The notes beneath the pieces were generated by a model, which did not search any database, was not told where the DNA came from, and saw only the letters and a program-made list of their open reading frames with translations. A stretch of DNA of 64,000 bases from Linnemannia hyalina (Eukaryota > Mortierellomycota > Mortierellomycetes > Mortierellales > Mortierellaceae), in assembly GCA_019671135.1 (NCBI GenBank), contig JAHRHY010000010.1:1426001-1490000 (forward strand), in the 5' to 3' direction. Below are positions 1-9,951 of this stretch, piece by piece. The position numbers and the translations under genes were made by a program. How positions within the stretch are numbered: the stretch's first letter is position 1; each line of letters opens with the position of its first letter.

Positions 1-132
1 CCATTTCCTTTCTTTCTCCATTCTGTGCAATGCAAGTAGTTGGTTCAACAAAGGCAACCTAGGAAAGTGAAGCTTACGCCTATTGTCCCTTTGGTGCTCG
101 CCTCACGTCGTCTACTCCACTACAACTACTAG

Positions 133-556
133 GTGATTGCCTTTTTGGTGGGATTGATCGCTCAGGATATCCGTCTGTCTATGTACATTTTTGCCGCCGG
201 AGTCGTCGTCGCCGCCTTTGTAAGCACAGCACACACACACACACACACACACCTTTTACCTCTCTCTCACATACTTTAACCCGTTTGGCCATCTATCTTA
301 CATTTCTCGCCTCTTGAAGTTCGTTCATTCTCCACAAAAACATGATCTGATCCACCCTGTCAACAAACGCTAATTAGTTGCCATCCTCCTCTCCCATATA
401 TTTTTCCAGTCGGTAATTCCTGCATGGCCATACCTGAGAAAGAGCCCTATCAAGTGGTTGCCCAGCAGGGAGAAACTCGCTGCTGCCGCTGCCGCTGCCG
501 CTGCATCGAAGCAGGAATCCTCGCCCTCTGATCTCAAGGATAAGAAGACCGCATAG
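133..556 (+). CDS. SPC1: Signal peptidase complex subunit 1 (SPC1/SPCS1), 3' part
   Basis: Small two-TM subunit of the ER signal peptidase complex. Visible exons are 133-219 and 410-556, joined in phase 0 across an intron (220-409) that holds a CA microsatellite. The first exon reads VIAFLVGLIAQDIRLSMYIF and continues through the second hydrophobic segment; the second starts SVIPAWPYLRKSPIKWLPS, the conserved family end in which a W-P pair precedes the cytosolic tail. The tail has a run of about ten alanines encoded by GCT/GCC repeats and ends KDKKTA. The start codon and N-terminal exon(s) lie left of the window or in bases 1-132, which look like intron ending in an AG at 131-132. The family is clear from the QDxRLSMYI...PAWP pattern. 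Confidence 0.85.
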
Positions 557-968
557 ACATTCAAGAATAAATACCCTTGTCATGGAATCTTTCAACATCG
601 TTCATTCGCTCATTCGATCGACTCTATCAGGATTTGAATACACAACGAACGAACGAACAGTCATGAATATAGTTGTCGACTGCAGGATCGCCATTGTTTT
701 GTTGAAACGCGAAGTGTCTCATATGAACGTAGACGGCTTGAAGAAACTATCCGCATGTTGCCTCGACTGTACGAACCATTGAACGTCAGAAAATCAACAA
801 TGGATATATATTGTCGTTGACGTTGCCGAAAAAAAAGGTGTATTATGAAAATGTGAGAGTGTGAAGAAAATGCATATGGTACAAGTGTGGGTGTAAATGA
901 GATAGATGGCTGAAAAAAAAGTAAATGAGGTGAGGCGGAGATGAAGAAAGAAAGAAAAGAAAAGGTCT
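557..968. other. Convergent intergenic region SPC1/NOP9
   Basis: 3' flanks of two convergent genes. An AATAAA-type signal (gaataaata) at about 564-572 fits SPC1 polyadenylation. No coding exon is convincing; the short open frame at 582-782 has no family signature. Confidence 0.5.
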
Positions 969-3860
969 CTAAGACATGAACTTGCGCTTCTCCTTGTCCT
1001 TCTTGGACTTCTTCTTGCCCTTGCTATCATCGGCATCCTCGGACTTCGACTTCTTGGACTTCTTTTTCTTCTTGGTCGCGTCAATCGCATCTAGGACAGA
1101 CTCGAGATCCTTCGACACCTTCTTCTTCTTCTTCTTGGGTGCCTCCTCCTCCACCTGGGCGTCAGACTCCCCGCCATCACTATCAGAGTCATCAGACTCC
1201 GCTGCCGATTGCTTCTTGGGTGTGGTCGTCTCTGCGTGCGAACGCTTCTTGAACATCTTGTCAATCTCGTCCGACTTGTACTTATCCCTGACCTGGTTCT
1301 CCTCGTCTTCATCCTTAATCAGCATCTACAAAGGCGAAGGAAGTAACCAGGTTAATAACTAATCTTACAACAAGAAACTGAAACCAGCTTGACAATTAAC
1401 CAGAAAAAATGAAATGTACCTTGTCGGGGTCCTCGGAGGACTTCTTGGACTTCTTCTTCTTCTTCCTCTCGGTCACAGTCTTGACGCCAGCAATTCCACC
1501 TCCGAAACCGAGCTCGGCCATCTTGGGGTTGGGTGCAGGCAGTTCAGCGGCGCCGGTGGTATCATTCATGGCCTTCTGCTTGCCATGGGCGGTCGCCAAA
1601 ACAGCATCTCCAAGAATATCCATGAACATGTCCTTCTTGCGCTCAATGCCCTTCTCACGCTCAACCCACTCCTCCCTCTTGCGCTTGAACTGGTCAATCT
1701 TGCAGTTGCGGAGGATAAACTTGCCATGGAAGTTCTGCGACAACTCCTGCTCATGCGCTAACAACTCGGCCGCAATCTTCTCCTTCATCTCAATATCCGA
1801 AACAGCCCAGCACTTGTCAACGGTGTGTCCTCCATAGCGATCCTTAGCCATCGAGTGGTACTTGCCCATGAACGACTTCAAGATCTTTCTCTTCACCTTC
1901 AGGTTCAGAGTAGGCGAAGTCAAGAAGGCCTCAATGACGTGCGAGCCGACGGGGTCCATGGTCCAGGCATACATAAGCTCCTCCTTTTGGGCGAAATAGC
2001 TGTCGACAACAATCTTGGAATGCTCCTCGGGAAACTGGAGCAAAAGCTGGAGAATAACGGCGCCCTGGGGGTGGAACTTGGGTTTGGTAGACTCTTGCTG
2101 GGCACGGCGCTCCATAAGAGCATCGTGCGTCTCCATGTTGAGGACCACATGCATAAAATCTTTGCGCTCAATGGTGGTGTGAGTCTGGAAGGCAGCGCAG
2201 AGACCACCAATGACCTCCTTGTGGCAAGCTCCGACGTTCTTGCAAGCCTCGACAACGGCACGAATGACTCCGGGACGTCCGTACTGCAAAAACTGCTCAA
2301 ACTCGGGCACAACCTCTTCGACCATCATTGCAAGCTGAACAGGCGTCTTGGCATGGACAAAGAACTGCTGGATGACATAGTTGGCAATAGGGTGGAACGA
2401 CAGCTTGACGAGACGACCGCGGAAGTACGAGGTGTAGAACTTTTGGAACAGGGCGGGTGAGGCAACCTGCATAATCTTTTCCAGCAAATGCGAGCCGACC
2501 TGGTCTCTGAGAAGTGTCTCAACATAAGCATCACGGTCGTGGTTCTTGGTGCCGGGCTCCTCCTCGTGTGTGATATCCATCAACAACTTGTCCACAAGTC
2601 CATCCTTTGACGCCTCATCATCCTTGGCCGAGACCTCCAAAAGCAACTGCAAAACGGGGTTGGCAACCTGGTGGACGGCGAGCGAGCGAACAATCGAGTC
2701 GCTGAGACCGTTCATCATGGTCGAAGTGATGGTGCGCAACATTTCCTTGAACGAAGGGGGGACGAGGCGGGTGGGTCTGAACGCACCGGCGTTGGTCTTG
2801 CTGTTGTTGGACTCGTTGTACTTTGCCGACTTTTTACTCCTGACGGTACCCTTTCCAGTTCCATCATCGGCCACAGTGCGTCCGGCGAGAACGTAGAGAA
2901 GAACACGGATGATATGAGAGGCGAAGGGGTCCGAGATCAAAGCGGTGAATTCCTCCTGGGTCTGACGGCACATGTTCAAGATCATCTCCTCTGCGCTAAG
3001 CAAGACACCCTCCTCCTGAGTGGCCTCGTCTTTGACCTTGAGTTCGCTGCTCCTGACCTCCCTCTCAACAGAGTCGGCGCAAAGTGTAATCAAAGTTTGG
3101 CAGACGTGCGATGCGAAACGATGAGTGAACACCTTCAAGAAGCTATCATGACAAAAGTGCCGAATATTATCAAGGCATGAATAAGCGGTTAGTTTCTGCA
3201 TCCAACGAACACCCTGATGACAAATAGCACGAACGGTAGACTGAGTTCCTGTCGAGCTGTGCAACATACTTTCCGTTGAACTTGTCAAAGAAGACACGAA
3301 GCTGAAAGTCGTTCGAGGCTCTGAGCAGCTTCTCCAAGACAAGGGAGCAGGAGTGGTCAGTGGCCAAGACCAGCTCCTTGCCCTGAACCTCAGTGTAGAC
3401 ATTCTCCAAGAAAAGCTGCTGCTCTACAACAATAAAAGCAATTTGGAGGGAAAGTTAGATCCCTGTTAAGCGCCACCTTCACGGCTATTGCAGAAGTCAG
3501 AGAGAAACAAAAGAGGGTTCTGCCACAAGTGTGCCAGGTAGGTCGTTGAAAAGTACCTTCGGCGGTCTCAAAGTTGAGCTCGTCCAGGGTCTGCTCGACA
3601 CCCTTGAAGTACTGCTGGACATCAGGGTCAATAAATCCAAAGATGGCAGCGGCGTCAATCTGTTCCCTCCTGTCGGGTCTGTCAGGGCGAGCAGGACGGC
3701 CCTCCTCGCCAGCACCGCCCTCGGCCTTGCGGTCGTAGGTGGTTTGGTGGGTGCGCTGGAAGGTCTTGCCGGGGTTGGTGTCAGGTTTGGGGGCAGACGT
3801 TTCGGACTTGTTCTTTTTTCCACGGGAACCGCGGACTCTTCTTTCCGCAATAGCGACCAT
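969..3860 (-). CDS. NOP9: NOP9, pumilio-repeat ribosome biogenesis protein
   Basis: Nucleolar PUF-repeat RNA-binding protein of the 90S/pre-40S particle, needed for 18S rRNA maturation. Exons on the minus strand: 3860-3557, 3423-3270, 3142-1420, 1325-969 (2538 nt, 845 aa; frame is kept at all three junctions). The N-terminus after a basic stretch has DPDVQQYFKGVEQTLDEL, the Nop9 signature before the repeats. PUF helices follow: HRFASHVCQTL, DPFASHIIRVL, HQVANPVLQLL, DQVGSHLLEKI, HPIANYVIQQF, DPVGSHVIEAF, YGGHTVDKCW and HGKFILRNC. The last exon is an acidic/lysine-rich nucleolar-type tail ending KRKFMS. Longer than yeast Nop9. PUM3/Puf6 was considered, but the YFKxVExTLD segment and repeat order favour NOP9. 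The start is the first ATG after a pyrimidine-rich promoter. Confidence 0.88.
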
Positions 3861-4262
3861 GTTGATGTGTTGTGTGTGAGAAAGAGAGAGGGCGAAGAAT
3901 AGGAGGGGGAGAGTCGAGGGGGATGGAGGAGATGAGTGAGGTGATGGAAAGGTACAGAAGGACAGAGCTCCAAAAAAAAAAAAAAAAAAAAAAGAGGCGG
4001 GTTTGTTTTGATTTTTTGGAAGTAAAGGCAGTCACATTAGTGCAAGGGATTGTTGAAGTTGTGTCCCCATGCTTAAACAATAGTAGCATACAAATGGCGA
4101 CAACAGAAAGAGCATGTGTTTGTTGAGGAACACCAAAGCACAGAAGGACGAGAAGTGCATGGGTATAGATCTAACAATCCTCGTACCTGTCCTTGGATCC
4201 ACAAAGGAACCCAGAAAGGTCGGCTGGAAGGCTGGAACGATACGCGCCACCAATTTTCCCGT
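3861..4262 (-). promoter_or_regulatory. NOP9 upstream region
   Basis: On the minus strand this is a pyrimidine-rich leader before the NOP9 ATG. It includes a 22-nt homopolymer (A on the plus strand, 3972-3993). It ends at the left target duplication of the MULE. No other gene is seen. Confidence 0.4.
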
Positions 4263-4271
4263 CACAATTCA
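4263..4271 (+). repeat. Target site duplication, left copy (CACAATTCA)
   Basis: The nine bases CACAATTCA stand immediately before the left terminus GAAGCTCTGAACCCAG. The same nine bases, in the same orientation, stand immediately after the right terminus at 11618-11626. A direct 9-bp duplication at the ends of inverted repeats is the hallmark of Mutator-type insertion. Confidence 0.9.
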
Positions 4272-4970
4272 GAAGCTCTGAACCCAGCTGGCACCACGTC
4301 CGCATTTTTACTGAGAGGGGCTGGGACAAAATCTCCCCCCCTCTTCTAGGCTCGACTCCATCCATCGGTAAGCGCCTACAATTCTTATTCACGATTTTGG
4401 TCATAAGGCACTTGCTTTTCTGACGGCTGGCGTCAAAGTCAAGGGCCTTTTTGTTACATGGTGTCATGGTGAGCATCTGACGACCAAGCCACTCGTCAAC
4501 TCAACTGTCCCCTCTCACGCCGCTCCTTCCTCCGTAAGAGTGCACTTTCCTCCTCCTGTTATTTCTTTTTCTTTCTCTCTTTCTTTCCCTCCCCCTCCTG
4601 TTTTTTCATTTTCATTTTCATTTTCTTCTCTTTCTCTTTCCCCCACCCCTCCTCGTCCACTTTCTCCACTCTCAACCAGCTCCCCTCTCAACCAGCTCCC
4701 CTCTCAACCTGTCCACATCGTCCTCGCCACTTTCACCTCTCTTTACTCTCGGCATCTTCACTCGCCCTCGATTCCTTCGCTCACCTCCTTTATTGTTCGA
4801 TATTGGGCTCACCCACAGCCGCGTAATCCCCACACATACCAACAAGGAAGCATACAACAAGGAAGCATACCAACAAGAAAGCAAGGTAAAAAAATGACTC
4901 AGTCTTGGGTGGCAACAGGCATGACGTGTGTACGGGTGTTGAATAGTGATGGTGAGCTGGGTTCACCTTG

Positions 4971-5415
4971 GGTACAGAAGGACCAAAGACTGTGCTGTGC
5001 GCTGGGCTGCTCTTCATATGACCTGACCGTCAGCCTCGGCTGGCGGTGGCGCTGGATTTGGGCGGGCTACTCGAATCACTCTGTAGGTACAGAAGAGCCA
5101 AAGACTGTGCTGTGCGCTGGGCTGCTCTTCATATGACCTCCGCCATCGGCGGTGTTGCTGGTCCTTGTAGCTTTGCTCTCCGTCAGACTCGTGGGTACTT
5201 GAGGGTGCATCGGCCCTCACAACGACCTCTCTCATTTCTTGACATCCACTTCTCGCTGAGGGTAAGCGAGGCTTCGTGTGCATTGATGATTGTCCAACTC
5301 CGTGGGTACCGAGGGCTAAAGGACAAGCCGTGCGCTGGACTGCCCATCATAATGACCTCACCGCTACCTGCCTGAGGTAGGCTTTGGGTAACGGTGGTGA
5401 TGCTTGGACCTGGAT
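4971..5415 (+). repeat. Four degenerate ~110-bp subterminal repeats, each with its own hairpin
   Basis: Units begin with GGTAC at 4971, 5086, 5194 and 5305. Each continues with a related block ending in GACCT, strongest between units 1 and 2 (CAAAGACTGTGCTGTGCGCT). After GACCT each has a different perfect or near-perfect hairpin: CAGCC/GGCTG within ACCG/CGGT, CCGCC/GGCGG, CTCGCT/AGCGAG and CTACCT/AGGTAG within CACCG/CGGTG. Structure is kept while sequence changes. The same array is mirrored in the right arm. Transposase binding or transcript structure are possible roles. Confidence 0.6.
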
Positions 5416-5953
5416 CTAGTGCCGTCGTCCGCAATGTCCATGAGGTCTTTTGAGACCTCGCTCAGCTCGGCTGTTTTCACCGCTGGGTGACTGGGGCCAT
5501 CACCCCCCGCTTTGTGGGGGTGGTTTAATAGCACACAAAGGAGTTGTACGGTTGTGTTTTGTTGTTGCTTGAGACTGAGCCATTGCTTTTTCTTCTTTCC
5601 AGTCTTTCTCTGTCCTTGATAGGGTTGTACAAGTTTTGTAGGATTGTTCGAGCAAGATTATGCGATAGAATCGTGCAGTAGAGTAGCAATAGAACAATGA
5701 CAAGATAGGATTAGATGCTTTCCGATTGTTCAATAAAACATGGAGTAAAAGGTGCTGAAAGACAATGTTCAACATGACAAATATATCGAACTCGCACGGG
5801 TGTTGCAGTTGTTTGTTTACATCGAAGAGAGCGAGAAAAGAACATGTATGTATTAATATACGAGTAGATCGTCTTTTGCTGCTATTATATAGCGAACGCA
5901 GTCTGAGTCCTACAAAAGACACATCCTTCCATCTAACCATTTTCAACTTCTTC

Positions 5954-5958
<5 letters not shown>

Positions 5959-6008
<50 letters not shown>
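5959..6008 (+). repeat. (TC)n microsatellite, left arm
   Basis: An uninterrupted TC dinucleotide tract of about 50 nt; the right arm has the mirrored GA tract at 9897-9946. Equal length in both arms is notable, since microsatellites drift quickly. Confidence 0.9.
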
Positions 6009-6012
<4 letters not shown>

Positions 6013-6699
6013 ACACCTTCTCACCGACATTCATCATTGGCATCCACGGCATCTGAGCTTGACTGCGAAAGAAATACATATACCCAACCTCTCGCATGAG
6101 CACAGCGTTCTGTCCCACATGCAGCCTCGGCTCCTGCTCTTAGCACTCCATCCTCCATCCATGTCGATTTACTGGGTTCTCTACCCTACAGTTCAATATA
6201 CGTGTAGCTGCAACAGTATCCAAAATCGCATGGCTCACACAAAAACGTTTTGTGGAGGAGGCTCAAGGCAATCAATTCTGACCAATCATTTTTTTGAAAA
6301 GCTCCCCTATTGGAAATGCAAGCATAGGCATACAAAGTGTCGACGGTTCTGAGAATATTGAACCTCGCTGTAGTCGTGTTGGAGTCATCAGGCAGATCCC
6401 GCCCTAGACAGAGTCATTTTATATTTGTTCAATTGTTTATGTGCTATCGTCCTATTTTCATTGTTGATTTGGGGATGATGTTAGGCTTTCCGTCGTCATA
6501 CAGAAACACAGGCACACGCTAAAACCAAAAAGTGGTGCAATTGAGTCTTCGTGAAAGTACTCGTATAGTTGATGTGCCACTTGTGTCTGCGATATGATTT
6601 TGATAAAACAAAAATAAAAAAGTCGTCTCCCGCCCTTTCTTTGTCACCATCTCCTCAGCCCCCCTAGTCCTTCTTTGTCGTTATCGTTTCCGATCTTTT

Positions 6700-8915
6700 C
6701 GTATGTCGTTGTTCCTGCTCCAAGCTCGAGTCCCGCTCCGTCACCGGTTTTTTTTCGCCTATCGTCATACCCGTTTCAGTCTCGAGTCCTGCTCCTTCTG
6801 CCTCATTGAGTCGGTCTACATCTCACTTCCCCCCGAAAGGTACTCCACCCAAAGGTACTCCACCCAACACTGCAGCTCCTATCACTCCAGCGCTTTCACC
6901 CACTCCAGCTACTCTCATCACCCCCTCACCTCTCCCATCTGATGCAACCGATCCTATCTTTGAGTGGGCAGTCGACACCTTGGACAAGTCTTGCAGAGAG
7001 CGTCCCCTCCGTCCCACGGCCGAATACAATGTCGAGGTCCTTCGCATCGCCAGTGAAGCCAAGAAGCAACAAATGGCTTACAATACAAAGTATGCCATGC
7101 TCAGAGCCCGATACCGGAAAACAATTTGCCAAGAGGCCTCAAGTCGTGGTTGTCATACGTTCCACAATCGATACTCAGGTCGCCAATGCAACCGCCCGCA
7201 CCACGACTCTCTCTAGTCACTGCAAGACTGTTGTGCTTGGGATACGTCACCGGGCCACCGAGGCCATCAACATCACCAACACCACCTATACCGCCGATAC
7301 CACCAACGCCACCAATACCACAAGCACCGAGATTCTCAGTGAAGTCGACTAGAGACTTCTTAACATTCTTTGCCCTGCCTTCTCCAACAAGGATTTAGTC
7401 GAATGCAGCAAGGAAGGAACAGACCAAGAACCTGACAAACCCGAGGGGCCCAAGGAACACGGCGACAACTATGACAAGAAAAACGAGGCGCTGTCGTTTT
7501 TCTCATGTCGCTCCTTACAGCCATACATTTTCTACCAAGCTTCCCAAAAATAAGCGGGATGGGTGTTTGCACGTTCAGAAATCTATCAAACAAGCGCAGG
7601 ACTTCTTGCCCAACTTTACGGAGAGTAGAACTACAGAGGAGTATTCTGGGTCTTCGTTTCCGAGGTCTGCCGCCTTCCAGTTATCCGTCGAGCTAAAAAA
7701 AATCACGACAGGAATGAAGTGATCGATCTCCGCAATAAGGTAAAAAGAGTTGAAAGCTGTAACTTCTATTTAGTCATAAGTTTTCGACATTGATCAATGT
7801 TAACACAATTTTTTTCCCCAAAAACAATAGATCGAAGCCCTCAAGCACAAAAAGTTTCTGCCTTCAGACGTGAGAGATTAAATTAGAGGCCTCGAAGATC
7901 CGCATCAGAGAATTTCGTACTATTGAACAGGGCCTGCGGGAGTCGTCGCTCGTTGGTGCCAATGTCGTCTTTCGATGTCAAGTTTAATACTTTGCGGGAT
8001 CTGGATCTAACCAAGATCTTTTGGCAAGACCTACCATTGAGGCGCGTGCTTCAGCCGTATGGCTTCCCAGAGTATCCGAGTATGGAGCATTCCAATCAAG
8101 GCACACATACAGATGTCGGTCTTTGGCTGTCAATAAAAACGCCTGGGTTCTTCATCACCAGGCTACTCACCAACATTGGCCGATACTCAGCGGATCAACG
8201 GAAAAGGCCTACTATTTCCAAGTCGATCACCCTAACGCTTTTGGAGGAGATAAGGAGTCATCTCCAGAATATCCGGGACGACAACTTTAAACCTACCTCC
8301 CTACACCGAGAAAGGCTACGTTCTGCGTGGATCGATTCGGACAGACGGTTTCCGGCTCCAAGTGCTCGCTTTCAGGTTGAAAGAGCTCCACTCTGTCAAG
8401 TACAGACGACTACCCGTAGAGAAGCTGCCTTCTCAACTAAATCCACTGTTGGCGGCAGGGATTATTTTTTGACGGAGATCAGGAGTATCGTTTCAACCAA
8501 GTAGAATGTCACCCAGCTCTGGAGTTGCGATCCCAAGAGTATCAAGATCCTCGGCATTGACTTGGGCCAAGCATTTGTCGTTAGAGCGAGTACGATTTTA
8601 CCCATTCGCGGGCAGCCAAATGTCGAACAAGGACAAGAGTCTAGTGTTATTACCATGGAGTCGTCGCTGTCGAGTGTTGAGACAGAGGAAGATGAAGAGG
8701 CCCTGCACCTGCTCTTCGACACCGGTGGATATAAGTGCTTTCAGTTGCTAGCATGCTCGCCTTGTGCGAATGATCTTGCCTTGTGCCGCTTGTCCTTGTC
8801 CTTTTCCTTGTCCTTTCCTTGTCCTTGTCCTTCCTTGCATGTTCGTCCCTGTGCTGTTACTCAGTACATTAGTGTCACCCTCGATACAATCATGCCGGGA
8901 GATGACATCTATTGA
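6700..8915 (+). pseudogene. Decayed MULE cargo ORF, possibly Fanzor/TnpB-like
   Basis: Coding-like segments in shifting frames span the core. A Ser/Pro-rich start (6700-6950) leads to DPIFEWAVDTLDKSCRERPL and a helical stretch to about 7110. From 7923, one frame has LPLRRVLQPYGFPEYPSME and HTDVGLWLSIKTPGF. A second frame (8293 on) reads KGYVLRGSIRTDGFRLQVLA; the first frame then resumes with DYFLTEIRSIVS, a TAG at 8502-8504, and KSIKILGIDLGQAFVV (8540-8587). TDGF followed by a GIDLG motif resembles the region leading into RuvC-I in TnpB/Fanzor proteins, which ride on several eukaryotic DNA transposons. Downstream RuvC-II/III and the zinc ribbon are not visible. At least two frameshifts and several stops show it is dead. 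The family is a tentative inference from motif memory. Confidence 0.45.
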
Positions 8916-9019
8916 TGAATGAGAAAGGATTTAAATATAAAGTCGTCAACTGTGCCAGACACCTATCCAGTGGGTTGGAAAACAGTGCTGAACAAAAACA
9001 AGGCCAAGGCGGAGAGCAG

Positions 9020-9270
9020 AGAAAGACGTATGGAAATGGCCAAGTAATCATACGCACATCCTTCACGAATGACAAAGCGACCCAATAGAAAAAGTGCTCA
9101 GCATTGACAAATGAGAGAAGACAAGCTCCATCAAGCTGCACAATGTTGCTGTATCCCTTGCAATCGTGGAGACACATCTCGTTGATCCCTTGTTCCAACT
9201 CTCTACACACCTCCCTCTTGGTCGTCTTTCTCACTGGCAGCTACCAGAGACACGTTTGAACGCGTAGCTC
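9020..9270 (-). pseudogene. Possible protein-kinase N-lobe fragment in the MULE core
   Basis: On the minus strand, broken frames read AFKRVS (9247-9266), then after a stop REVCRELEQGINEMCLHD and YSNIVQLDGACLL (9105-9215). The order Lys strand, Glu helix, then NIVQLxG resembles kinase strands beta3, alphaC and beta4. No glycine loop, HRD or DFG motif was found. MULEs are known to capture host gene pieces, which would explain it. Weak. Confidence 0.25.
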
Positions 9271-9604
9271 AGAAGAAAAAGAGAAGACGCCAAAGAAAGA
9301 AGTGTGCCCTGTGTAAGGGGAAAGAAATCAAAACCAAACGTGCCATGGTGGAGAAGAAGACCAAGGAACAAAAAAGATGAAAACTTCGACCTTTGAACAA
9401 GTGGAACGAATACAAGAGGTGGCGTCCACCGATGGAACAGATGATTGTCGACATCCGTGTCTCTCGTCACAATGCGTCCCTGGATGATGCATCTGGCCTC
9501 CCCAGTCTGCGAATGTCTTGTGTATTGTCATTAAACTCTTCAGCGGCTTCGTACCTTGTGGTAAGTAGGGGAAGGGAGAGAAAGAAAAGAGGGCGAGGAG
9601 AACT

Positions 9605-9892
9605 TTTTCAAAAAAATGATTGGTCAGAATTGATTGCCTTGAGCCTCCTCCACAAAACGTTTTTGTGTGAGCCATGCGATTTTGGATACTGTTGCAGCTA
9701 CACGTATATTGAACTGTAGGGTAGAGAACCCAGTAAATCGACATGGATGGAGGATGGAGTGCTAAGAGCAGGAGCCGAGGCTGCATGTGGGACAGAACGC
9801 TGTGCTCATGCGAGAGGTTGGGTATATGTATTTCTTTCGCAGTCAAGCTCAGATGCCGTGGATGCCAATGATGAATGTCGGTGAGAAGGTGT

Positions 9893-9951
<59 letters not shown>

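Larger units (their letters stand above)
4272..6300 (+). repeat. Left terminal inverted repeat of the MULE
   Basis: About 2.03 kb, nearly identical to the reverse complement of 9605-11617. I see a 14-nt extra segment near the outer end (about 4288-4301), a 2-nt C-tract difference at about 4335-4341, and a few substitutions between about 4300 and 4630. From about 4640 to 6300 I see no difference, since translations of six overlapping frames match exactly. Open frames inside are mirrored in the other arm and look non-coding. Confidence 0.92.

Noticed and set aside
1825..2460. 211-codon frame antisense to NOP9
   Set aside because: Lies wholly within the PUF-repeat exon; no independent promoter or family signature.
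969..3860. PUM3/Puf6 identity for the PUF-repeat gene
   Set aside because: The YFKxVExTLD segment and spacing of repeats fit NOP9 better.
4540..5136. 198-codon frame in the left MULE arm (mirrored at 10769-11365)
   Set aside because: Low-complexity Ser/Phe/Pro start from a pyrimidine tract; it exists twice only because the arms are inverted copies.
5500..6030. 176-codon frame reading through the GA microsatellite (mirrored at 9875-10405)
   Set aside because: Starts at an Arg-Glu dipeptide run encoded by the repeat; no protein-like composition.
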